DNA of 64,000 bases, from the NCBI GenBank assembly GCA_943787725.1, contig CALSNM010000001.1:248001-312000 (forward strand), read 5' to 3'. Within the stretch, counting starts at the first letter, position 1. Each line of letters starts with the position of its first letter. The position numbers and the translations under genes were made by a program. The stretch comes from an uncultured Flavobacteriales bacterium. Lineage in GTDB: Bacteria; Bacteroidota; Bacteroidia; Flavobacteriales_D; Parvicellaceae. The notes beneath the pieces are model-generated. The model did not search any database. It saw only the letters and a list, made by a program, of their open reading frames with translations, and was not told the DNA's origin. Positions 30,732 through 39,226 of this stretch are shown in pieces.

Positions 30732-30985
30732 ATGAATCGTGTCATTGAGCAACTATACAAAGAAGTTCTTATAAATGATGGTAATACCTCTTTCAAAAAT
30801 TATCAATATGCTATATACAGATACAATAAAAATGTTTATATTATTATGAAAGTCATTTTAGATGAACCTTTGGATGTATTAAATCAAAATCAATAAGTAT
30901 AGAAGCTATAAATAATTTACTCAATAAAGAAGGTCATCTGATTAACATAAAACAGATTCAATTATTTGAATATGAATACTACTAG
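30732..30985 (+). CDS. Small uncharacterised cassette ORF (~84 aa) hidden by a frameshift
   Basis: MNRVIEQLYKEVLINDGNTSFKNYQYAIYRYNKNVYIIMKVILDEPLDVLNQ, then in another frame KSISIEAINNLLNKEGHLINIKQIQLFEYEYY*. Confidence 0.5.
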
Positions 30986-31050
30986 CTTAAAAAGAAAAAT
31001 TCCTTGAGAAAGTTTTATGATATTGTGTAATTAACGCAAATGTTTAATGC

Positions 31051-31102
31051 TTTCCAACAACACCTAAACCAAATTGCATAACTTGGTTTAACGTTAGCAA
31101 AC
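31051..31102 (+). repeat. attC-like site s7 (52 bp)
   Basis: TTTCCAAC-aacacc-TAAACCAA-attgcataac-TTGGTTTA-ac-GTTAGCAAAC. Confidence 0.82.
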
Positions 31103-31121
31103 ATTAGAAACTTAATACCTA

Positions 31122-31598
31122 ATGAAAAAAAGCATTAAAACCATTTTACTAATCACCACTACAATCTTGTTATCGTCAACTAACATTGTTTACAGTCAAA
31201 AAGAAAGCGTAAAAGATGTAGGGTTTTATAAAAATGCAATACATGGAAATGTCGGTATCGGCGGATTGTATTTAACGGCAAATGGATATTATGAGAGAAT
31301 GATAACCCAGAGCAGCAAAATCTTATCTTTTGTTAAGGTTGGTATTGGAGGATATTCGACATGGGGTGATGAAGGAAATTACATTCTTGGTCAATTTGGG
31401 ATTCTATCAGGCGCTAATAAACATCATTTGGAACTAGGTGCTGGACCTAGGTATGTAACAAACGGAAACATACAGGGATATGGTCCTTTTACTGCGACCA
31501 TAGGTTGGAGGATTCAAAAACCTGGAGGAAATTTCATATTTAGGCTGGGAGCGTCATGGCCTGAAGCAATATATGTTGGGTTAGGGTTTTCTTTTTAA
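31122..31598 (+). CDS. Secreted uncharacterised protein (possible small beta-barrel)
   Basis: Signal peptide, Gly/aromatic-rich, ends in aromatic (YVGLGFSF*). Confidence 0.6.
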   Translation: MKKSIKTILLITTTILLSSTNIVYSQKESVKDVGFYKNAIHGNVGIGGLYLTANGYYERMITQSSKILSFVKVGIGGYSTWGDEGNYILGQFGILSGANKHHLELGAGPRYVTNGNIQGYGPFTATIGWRIQKPGGNFIFRLGASWPEAIYVGLGFSF

Positions 31599-31658
31599 AC
31601 CCGGCTAATTCCATTTATTGATTCTAAAATAAGTCAAATGAAAATAAATTAGAAATAT

Positions 31659-31728
31659 CGCTAACAATGCCTAAGTCACATTGCTTTGCTATCTTAAATC
31701 ACGTATTTTAGCTGAAACGTTATAGCCA
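31659..31728 (+). repeat. attC-like site s8 (70 bp, weaker)
   Basis: CGCTAAC-aatgc-CTAAg ... tTTAG-ctgaaac-GTTATAGCC. Confidence 0.55.
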
Positions 31729-31858
31729 ATTTTAATAGAATGGATTTACAATGCTACTTTGTTCGTGGCATTTCAAAGAGGACGAAACGCAAGGAAAATT
31801 AAATGCTACCCGTTTAATAAACAGTATTGAACTCACCCCCTAAAAAACAAATAAACAC

Positions 31859-32665
31859 ATGCAACAACAAAAGGTGCTGCCAAAATATAAGAATGAAAGT
31901 GAGATAAAAAAACAAGATGATAAGAAACCTATTAATTTGTTCAACACGACATTAAAAAGCTTGATAGTTGGAAAATTAGTTTTAATCCTTGGCCTTAGCT
32001 CATCAATTACAACTTCCTGTAATTCAGAACATGGCAGGTCAGAAAACCCATCAATTTCAAGTTCCGAATACATATTTGGCATTGACATATCTCATCATCA
32101 AGGAAGAATTGATTGGAGTGAAATGAAAACTTCTCATCATCCTATTGAGTTTGTATTTATAAAAGCGACTGAAGGTAAAACTTTCAAAGATCCTAAATTT
32201 AAAGACAACTGGAAAAATGCTAAAAAATATAATTATATCAGAGGAGCTTACCACTTCTATAATCCAAATTCAAACTCCACAGAACAATTTGAAAATTTTT
32301 CAAATATGGTGAATCTTGAAAAGGGAGATTTTATTCCTATACTCGATATAGAAAAAGAGAGTAAGTTAGGTAGGGAAAATCTAAGAAAAGGGGTTTTAAA
32401 TTGGTTAAAACTCGCAGAACAAAAATATGAGGTAAAACCAATGATATATGCTGGTTTAACATTTTACCAAAGCACATTAAAAGGTTATGTTGATGAGTAC
32501 CCTTTATGGATTGCATGCTATTCCGATAAATACCGTTTAAAAAATGAAAAATGGACTTTTCATCAATTTACTGAAAATGTTAGGGTAAAAGGCATAGAGC
32601 CATTGGTAGATGGTAATGATTTTAAGGGAGAAATAGAGGATTTGAAGCAAATGTGTATAAAATAA
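31859..32665 (+). CDS. GH25 family lysozyme/muramidase
   Basis: FGIDISHHQGRIDWSEM, FVFIKATEGKTFKDPKFKDNWKNAKKYNYIRGAYHFY, IPILDIEKES, YPLWIACY, WTFHQFTE. Confidence 0.85.
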   Translation: MQQQKVLPKYKNESEIKKQDDKKPINLFNTTLKSLIVGKLVLILGLSSSITTSCNSEHGRSENPSISSSEYIFGIDISHHQGRIDWSEMKTSHHPIEFVFIKATEGKTFKDPKFKDNWKNAKKYNYIRGAYHFYNPNSNSTEQFENFSNMVNLEKGDFIPILDIEKESKLGRENLRKGVLNWLKLAEQKYEVKPMIYAGLTFYQSTLKGYVDEYPLWIACYSDKYRLKNEKWTFHQFTENVRVKGIEPLVDGNDFKGEIEDLKQMCIK

Positions 32666-32834
32666 TAAAATGAAAAATTACTCGTTCTATTCAGTATCTT
32701 AAGAGCATTCAACTCATACAGGAAAAGTCTTAATGGTAAATGATCCAGCTAATAAGTAAACATTTAAAGAACACAACACAGTCTAAGTAGCATAAAAATC
32801 AATTAGAATAGTTGAGTTGCAAAAACAGAAAGTT

Positions 32835-33125
32835 ATGAAATTATTGAAATCTCTATTTGCCGGAATAATGATTTGCCTAACTGTACTGTCATGCGATAAA
32901 GAAAATAGCAATCCAGATAATATTGAAATAACAGGAACAATTCAAAAACAAGGTATAACTTCTTATCAATACGGAACACATACTATATCGGGACATGCTT
33001 TAAGAAGCAATTCTGTGGACTTAGATAATTATATTAATCAAAATATAACTGTTGTTGGGTATAAAATTGAGGGATACCCAATTGATGGTGGACCTGACTA
33101 CATTGAAGTTGAAGAAATTAAGTAA
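32835..33125 (+). CDS. Small lipoprotein
   Basis: MKLLKSLFAGIMICLTVLSCDKENS lipobox. Confidence 0.6.
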   Translation: MKLLKSLFAGIMICLTVLSCDKENSNPDNIEITGTIQKQGITSYQYGTHTISGHALRSNSVDLDNYINQNITVVGYKIEGYPIDGGPDYIEVEEIK

Positions 33126-33148
33126 AGTCTTAAATAACCCTAGACTGA

Positions 33149-33165
33149 TTCCGATAGTATCGGAA
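33149..33165. repeat. Short perfect palindrome TTCCGATA-g-TATCGGAA
   Basis: Read directly; enclosed by TAAATA/TATTTA. Confidence 0.6.
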
Positions 33166-33199
33166 CGCTATTTAGCCAGCCCGCTAACCAAAAATAAAT

Positions 33200-33670
33200 A
33201 TGAGAAGTTTAAACGAGGTAAGGATAGTAGAATTAAGACCAATTACTTTGGGACAAGTAATTCATAAAGGAGATTTTCAAGGGATAGGAAAAGCATACTC
33301 GAAATTGTCAAAATGGGCTAAGCAAAATGGATTGAACAACAAAAAAGTGAATAAAACTTTGACCATATATCAAAATGACATCAACGAAGTGGGTATTGAA
33401 AATCTTGAACAAAGGGCATCAATCATCCTTGATAAAAAATGTGAACCAAGTAATGAAGTAAGTATAATAGAATTTGAACCTGGGAAATGCGCGGTAAGAA
33501 GGTATGAACTAAACTCTTTCTTTGAATAGAAAAATGTTTGGACAGATATGAAAAAATATACTGATAATCATGAATTAGAATTCTCTATGACGGGCTCCTT
33601 TGAAGTCTATCAACCAAAACAGCATAACAAAACTGTTGTTGATATTTGTATTCCTTTGAAAAAGAGTTAA
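33200..33670 (+). pseudogene. GyrI-like (effector-binding domain) protein interrupted by in-frame TAG at 33527-33529
   Basis: VRIVELRPITLGQVIHKGDFQGIGKAYSKLSKWA...GKCAVRRYELNSFFE*KNVWTDMKKYTDNHELEFSMTGSFEVYQPKQHNKTVVDICIPLKKS in one frame. Confidence 0.7.
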
Positions 33671-33681
33671 AAAAACTTTGG

Positions 33682-33764
33682 CTATTCAAGGCGGTGGTTC
33701 TAATGTTAATACTAATAATAGAGCGCTTGGATATTCTTGTCGATGCATCAAGGATTGATGTTTT
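33682..33764 (+). pseudogene. C-terminal remnant resembling a FISUMP domain
   Basis: LAIQGGGSNVNTNNRALGYSCRCIKD*, similar to the G(F/Y)S(V/C)RC(V/I)(K/R)D terminus. Confidence 0.4.
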
Positions 33765-33842
33765 GACAGATTGTGTATTTTTGAAAATAATCTACATTAA
33801 TGGCACATTAATTGAAAAGTAAGGAACCTAATAAAATTATTT

Positions 33843-35116
33843 ATGAAAAAAAAACACTACAATTTTATTTGCATTAATCTTAGCTCTGATCACAATCAAA
33901 AATGCAACAGGACAGAACAATCAATGGTCCGCAATTAACAAATTTAGAAATTGCATGACCTCCATGCAATCTACAAATGATGAATTGACCCGATTCAATT
34001 ATGCCATGAATTACTTTTTGACTGAACACTCAACAACAATTCAATTGCAAGATGCTTGTCATTACTTATACAGTGATCAAAAGAAATATGAACTTGGCGT
34101 AGCAGCTTACCCATACATTATAGATAAAGATCATTTCTTTAATATCTATGACTCATTTACGAAATTCTCGTGGGCAATCAAACTATATCACAATACGCAA
34201 GAAAAACAACAGTTAACTGCATTAGCGAATGACTATCAGCTAAATATAAATCAAGACAACAATGCGATCTACGATCTGTTGATTCAGAAAGGTGATATGC
34301 TACTTTCAAACAATCAATTTGATGAAGCCTTGCTAATCTATCAGCAAGCGCTGGAAATAAAGCCATCAGATCAAGTTGTAATTGGCAAGATAAATGATGT
34401 TGCAACAATACAACAAGAGCTTGCTGCTATTCTTGAAGCTGAAAATCAGCTGAATGCTCAATTTGACTCTTATATACAACAAGGAGATGTTTTGTTATCG
34501 TCCAATAAGGTGGAAGAAGCTATTTCAATGTATGAGATGGCAATGGCATTAAAGCCTGGAGATGAAACAGCTTATCAGCGAATTAAAGAAGCAAATCATT
34601 GGAAAATGGAGCTTACAAATATGGTGGAAGAGGAAAACCAAAAATGGACGCAATACAACTTCCTAATGCAAAAAGGAGATATCCTCGTTTCTTCGAATAA
34701 GTTTGATGAAGCTGTAGCGGTATACCAACAAGCAAGTGCAATATTCCCTAGCGAACAAATGCCATATAGCAAAATTCAAGAAGCGAATCGTCTAAAACAA
34801 GAATTAGCAAATGCCAATGCAATCTGTACGACAAGTGAAAGTGAATTCAAAAACATCTTAACGAGCATTGATGACCAAACCTTTGCAGACGATCAAATGG
34901 AAATGGCGAAAAAAACACATTCAAAAGAAGTGTTTTACCATTGAGCAAATGAAGGAAATTGTGCCTATTTTCAGTATGGATGACGACAAGCTTAAAATGA
35001 TTAAATATCTATATAACTACTCCTATCAGCAAAACCGCTTTTATGAGTTCAGAAGCTTATTAACATTCAATAGCACTCAAAAAAAACTGGATGAGTTTTT
35101 AGTTAACAAAAACTAA
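33843..35116 (+). CDS. Secreted TPR-repeat protein with C-terminal DUF4476-like domain (two apparent frameshifts)
   Basis: Signal peptide MKKNTTILFALILALITIKNATGQ appears with 8 instead of 9 A at 33846-33854. ADDQMEMAKK-HIQKKCFTIEQMKEIVPIFSMDDDKLKMIKYLY...DEFLVNKN appears with one less A near 34912. Confidence 0.65.
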
Positions 35117-35142
35117 ATTCTGAAGAATTGGGACAATAACTA

Positions 35143-35199
35143 CCTACAAAACTTTCTAAACCAAAATGCATAACTTGGTTTATTCAATCGTTGTAATTC
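35143..35199 (+). repeat. attC-like site s9
   Basis: CTACAAAAC-tttc-TAAACCAA-aatgcataac-TTGGTTTA-ttcaatc-GTTGTAATTC. Confidence 0.65.
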
Positions 35200-35211
35200 A
35201 TTCCAAAACAA

Positions 35212-36426
35212 ATGCGACCATACATAATTCTTATACCAACTATTCTCATCCTTTTTCTAAGCTGCAGGAAAGTCAATGAAGATTGCAATGTAAATGAATA
35301 TCCAAATGCTCCAGAAAAAGTATGGTATTCCGAAGTTAATGGAAGCGAAGAAGAATCTCATGGTCATTTTATCATGAGTTGCTCAGATGGTGGATATCTA
35401 CAAATCGGAGAAACGGGTTTTATTCCCAATTCGGCTAAAATACTTGTTATAAAGACGAATAGCTCAGGTAATTTAATTTGGAAAAAGGAGTTTGGTGATG
35501 CAGGAAACAATCTTGGTAATTCCGCAATCGAAACATCAGATGGTTACATAATATGTGGAGCCCTTAATGAAAACAGCACTCTTATAAAACTGGAAAAAAA
35601 CACAGGTTCTGAAATTTTTAGTCAATCTGTAGATAATGGCGGAAGCGACGCATTTGAACATTTAACAGTTACTTCCAATGGAATAGTAGCGGTGGGATAT
35701 GTAAACGCTGATGACAATAGCAATACATTTTATACGGAAGGTGAAGGATTTATAACCTTCCTTGACGCTAATGGAATAAAACAAATGGGATTTAACATCA
35801 ACGCACATCTGTCTCATGCCTATAGAATTCAACTTCATAATAGTGATTTATTTATATCAGGACTGACAGAGGGCGCAAATGACTATGGTCTTATTAAGAC
35901 TGACAGTTCAGGAAATGTTTTGTGGAGTAAAAATTTTGGTGGGTCCAAAGCAGACCATTGCTTTGGAATGGATATGAGTAATGATGGATCCATTTTTCTT
36001 ACTGGGCATACCTTATCAGGAACTGAAAACTGGGATGCCTATACGATGAAAATTGATTCGAATGGAAATCAAATTTGGGAATCAAAAGTTGGAAATCCAA
36101 GGGGATTTAAGCCTAAGTTCATTCATGATGAAGTCTGGGGAATAAAAAGCACGGCGGATGGCGGATGTATTATTGTTGCTGGAACCGGAGACGAGTGTGG
36201 CAGGTATAAAAGACGCTGTGGGAATAATGGAGATAATTCAAACACATGGCATGTATATTTGGTTAAATTTGACTTGAATGGGAATGTTGATTGGGAGAAA
36301 ACGTATGGTGGCAAAAAGTCTGAAGATTGGGCTGGAGAAGACATTGATCTTACCGCAGACGGGGGCGCCATAGTCGCAGTGGACAATGGCAAATTTGGAT
36401 TTTTAAAAATAGAACCTTTTCAGTAG
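35212..36426 (+). CDS. Lipoprotein with beta-propeller-type SDGGY.../NGNxxWxK repeats
   Basis: ILFLSCRK lipobox; repeats ILVIKTNSSGNLIWKKEFGD, GLIKTDSSGNVLWSKNFGG, YLVKFDLNGNVDWEKTYGG. Confidence 0.7.
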   Translation: MRPYIILIPTILILFLSCRKVNEDCNVNEYPNAPEKVWYSEVNGSEEESHGHFIMSCSDGGYLQIGETGFIPNSAKILVIKTNSSGNLIWKKEFGDAGNNLGNSAIETSDGYIICGALNENSTLIKLEKNTGSEIFSQSVDNGGSDAFEHLTVTSNGIVAVGYVNADDNSNTFYTEGEGFITFLDANGIKQMGFNINAHLSHAYRIQLHNSDLFISGLTEGANDYGLIKTDSSGNVLWSKNFGGSKADHCFGMDMSNDGSIFLTGHTLSGTENWDAYTMKIDSNGNQIWESKVGNPRGFKPKFIHDEVWGIKSTADGGCIIVAGTGDECGRYKRRCGNNGDNSNTWHVYLVKFDLNGNVDWEKTYGGKKSEDWAGEDIDLTADGGAIVAVDNGKFGFLKIEPFQ

Positions 36427-36440
36427 TGAAAAAGATACAA

Positions 36441-37460
36441 ATGAATAACTCCGTAATCAAAAATATTAAACCGTTGGGCTTTCCTTGGGAAACACAAGAC
36501 CCATTTCTATTCTGCGCTTATCACAGGGATGAGTATCCTGAAGGTAATACGAACATGGGAATAGATTTTGAGCAACTCAAAGGAAGAAATGTGGGCAATG
36601 ATTTCACTCTTAAAGATGGTTGGAGAATGTATCATGGAGCAAACATACCCGGCTTTCCATATCATCCACATAGAGGGTTTGAAACGATTACCATCAACAA
36701 AGAAGGTGTAGTAGACCATTCTGATTCTCAAGGAGCTGCTGGCCGCTTTATGGGCGGAGATGTGCAATGGATGACAGCAGGAAAAGGAATTCAACATTCT
36801 GAAATGTTTCCATTAATCAATCCAGACAAAGCAAACCCACTAGAAATTTTTCAGATTTGGTTAAATCTCCCAAAAGCGTCCAAAATGGTTGAACCGCATT
36901 TTAAAATGCTATGGAATGAAGAAATTCCGATAGTCAATCATGCAGACGATTCAGACAATAGAACTACTATTCAGGTAATTGCAGGCAAAATAAACAACAC
37001 AAAGGCACTCGAACCAACCCCTGATTCTTGGGCAGCCAACTCAAAAAACGCAGTTGGAGTTTACACTGTAAAAATGGATGCAAACGCCATTTGGACACTA
37101 CCTAAATTAGAAGTTGAAGCCAACAGGTCTATTTTCTTTTACAAAGGAAATAAGATTATAATTGAGGAGAAGACGATTTACACCAACCACATCATTGAGT
37201 TGCAAGCAAATGCAAACATTGAGATTCAAAATGGGAATCAAGACGCTTACTTCCTAATTCTAGAAGGAAAACCTATTGGGGAGCCCGTGGCACAATATGG
37301 TCCTTTTGTGATGAATACGCAAGAAGAAATACAAAAAGCAATGAAAGACTATGGTAGAACTCAATTCGGAGGATGGCCATGGTCAGAAAGAGAAGTTGTG
37401 CACCACAGAGAAAAAGGACGATTTGCTCTACACACTAGTGGAAAAGAAGAAAATAAATAA
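36441..37460 (+). CDS. Pirin family protein
   Basis: HPHRGFETITINKEGVVDHSDSQGAAGRFMGGDVQWMTAGKGIQHSEMFP. Confidence 0.9.
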   Translation: MNNSVIKNIKPLGFPWETQDPFLFCAYHRDEYPEGNTNMGIDFEQLKGRNVGNDFTLKDGWRMYHGANIPGFPYHPHRGFETITINKEGVVDHSDSQGAAGRFMGGDVQWMTAGKGIQHSEMFPLINPDKANPLEIFQIWLNLPKASKMVEPHFKMLWNEEIPIVNHADDSDNRTTIQVIAGKINNTKALEPTPDSWAANSKNAVGVYTVKMDANAIWTLPKLEVEANRSIFFYKGNKIIIEEKTIYTNHIIELQANANIEIQNGNQDAYFLILEGKPIGEPVAQYGPFVMNTQEEIQKAMKDYGRTQFGGWPWSEREVVHHREKGRFALHTSGKEENK

Positions 37461-37574
37461 AACTGCACGCCCCCATTTTGAATATTCCAGCCAACAATAC
37501 ATAAAGGTAACAGCAGTTTGGAATAATATCAAACCTTCTTTTAATTTATTTGGGTATATTGTTAGTGAAAAGAA

Positions 37575-38519
37575 TTGAGAGGGTTATTATCCTCTGATAC
37601 TTCTGAAATAGAGGTTGGCAACATGAAAAGAGAGCAATATAATCACAGAGAACAGGAACGAAGACTATGGAATAAATGGCAGAATTCTGATAAACGCAGA
37701 CTTTTCAATGAACAAAAGCAAAAGCCGCTGCAAGCATTGATGTTTTGGATAACTCACTATCCCAGTATTCTTCCAATATTATTTTTAAATCTAATCCCAA
37801 TATTTGGCGTAATTTTTTATGATTGGGAGGCTTTGGGTATTCTTGGCGCCTATATCTTAGAAACGTTTGTCATTCTGTTTTTTTCGTGTTATAAAATATT
37901 TTTTTTAAAAAACAGCACGTGCTTAGAAATAATGAAACACGCGCCCAAAAAAATAATAAACCCCGAACCGAATAAACTCTTTTGTATTACGAATGATATG
38001 GTCCCCTTTCCAAATGTTGGTAGAAGCAGAACAGAAAAACTGCAGAACGATTATAAATTGTCTGAAGAGAAAAATGCAAAGTTTCTTTATCACATATATC
38101 GTTATAAAATACATCGCGTTTTATTTCTGTCATCTTTGTGTTTCGTTTGGTCCCTCTTTTTCTTGGTTTTTATTGGGCCTGAGAACTGGTCTGCGTTATT
38201 TAGCCTTTCCACGCTATATGCAATCAGCTTATTGTTTTTTTATCACTTCATCTCGTTCATCGCAAATTATTTTTTCAAACAAGAAAATGAAAAAAGCAGC
38301 ACTTTTTACAAGAGTCAACTGGACCCTATATTTCGAATGATGATCCTCCATGTTGTTATTTGTTTAGGTGCTTTGGCAGCTGGAGGTCATACTTATGATT
38401 TTCCTATGCTATGTATATTAACATGCATTAAGTTGTGTATAGATTTATATTTTCACTTTTCATCACACCCAAGCACAATTGAAGAAAGAATTACTAAATG
38501 GGATTTATATGTTAAATAA
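37575..38519 (+). CDS. Multi-TM membrane protein (possibly DUF6498-like)
   Basis: IFGVIFYDWEALGILGAYILETFVILFFSCYKI and further TM segments. Confidence 0.5.
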   Translation: MRGLLSSDTSEIEVGNMKREQYNHREQERRLWNKWQNSDKRRLFNEQKQKPLQALMFWITHYPSILPILFLNLIPIFGVIFYDWEALGILGAYILETFVILFFSCYKIFFLKNSTCLEIMKHAPKKIINPEPNKLFCITNDMVPFPNVGRSRTEKLQNDYKLSEEKNAKFLYHIYRYKIHRVLFLSSLCFVWSLFFLVFIGPENWSALFSLSTLYAISLLFFYHFISFIANYFFKQENEKSSTFYKSQLDPIFRMMILHVVICLGALAAGGHTYDFPMLCILTCIKLCIDLYFHFSSHPSTIEERITKWDLYVK

Positions 38520-38659
38520 CAACTTCAATTACGATTGGATCTGTATATTTTCTAATAAATAGTTTTCTTTCTTTGGAATAACATCTTTTAACAATGTTTC
38601 GATTCTTTTGAAATGTAACTGCTGAATATGTATATTTAGGATTATCAAAAAAGTAAATT

Positions 38660-39226
38660 ATGTCTGTCATCGATATTTTAATTACGATAATATCCACACC
38701 CATAGTATGGATTATTGTCATTTATATCATACATGTCTACAATAAATTAGTTAAATCCCGAAATATTCAAACTGAAGCATGGAGTGGTGTGGATGTCCAA
38801 CTCAAGAAACGTCATGATCTTGTTCCTAACTTGATCAATATTGTAAAAACCTATGCTGAATATGAAAGTGACCTTATTGAAAAAGTTACCTTGGCCAGAT
38901 CATCTGCTATGGAGGCCAAAATGATTAATGAAAAGAGCAGTGGAGAAGGTTTGTTGGGGCTACAATTGGGAAATTTAATGGTATTGGTTGAAGATTACCC
39001 CGATCTTAAAGCAAATGATAATTTCCTAGACCTACAAGAGAATCTAGCAGATATTGAAGATACAATTCAGCATGCCCGAAGATATTACAATGGTTCTGTT
39101 AGGGATTTAAATAATTTAATAGAAAAGATTCCTTCAAATATAGTTGCACGTCTTTTTCGGTTTAAAAAAGCTGAGTTTTTTGAAATACAAGATACTCAAG
39201 AAAGAAAAGTTCCCAAAAGCTATTAA
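38660..39226 (+). CDS. LemA family protein
   Basis: N-terminal TM, VDVQLKKRHDLVPNLINIVKTYAEYE, ARRYYNGSVRDLN. Confidence 0.9.
   Translation: MSVIDILITIISTPIVWIIVIYIIHVYNKLVKSRNIQTEAWSGVDVQLKKRHDLVPNLINIVKTYAEYESDLIEKVTLARSSAMEAKMINEKSSGEGLLGLQLGNLMVLVEDYPDLKANDNFLDLQENLADIEDTIQHARRYYNGSVRDLNNLIEKIPSNIVARLFRFKKAEFFEIQDTQERKVPKSY

Noticed and set aside
16148-35199. Insertion sequence / transposon
   Set aside because: No DDE transposase ORF and no terminal inverted repeats with target duplications recognised.
16148-37460. Toxin-antitoxin or anti-phage defence cargo, often found in chromosomal integrons
   Set aside because: I recognised no typical TA pairs or defence families among the ORFs.
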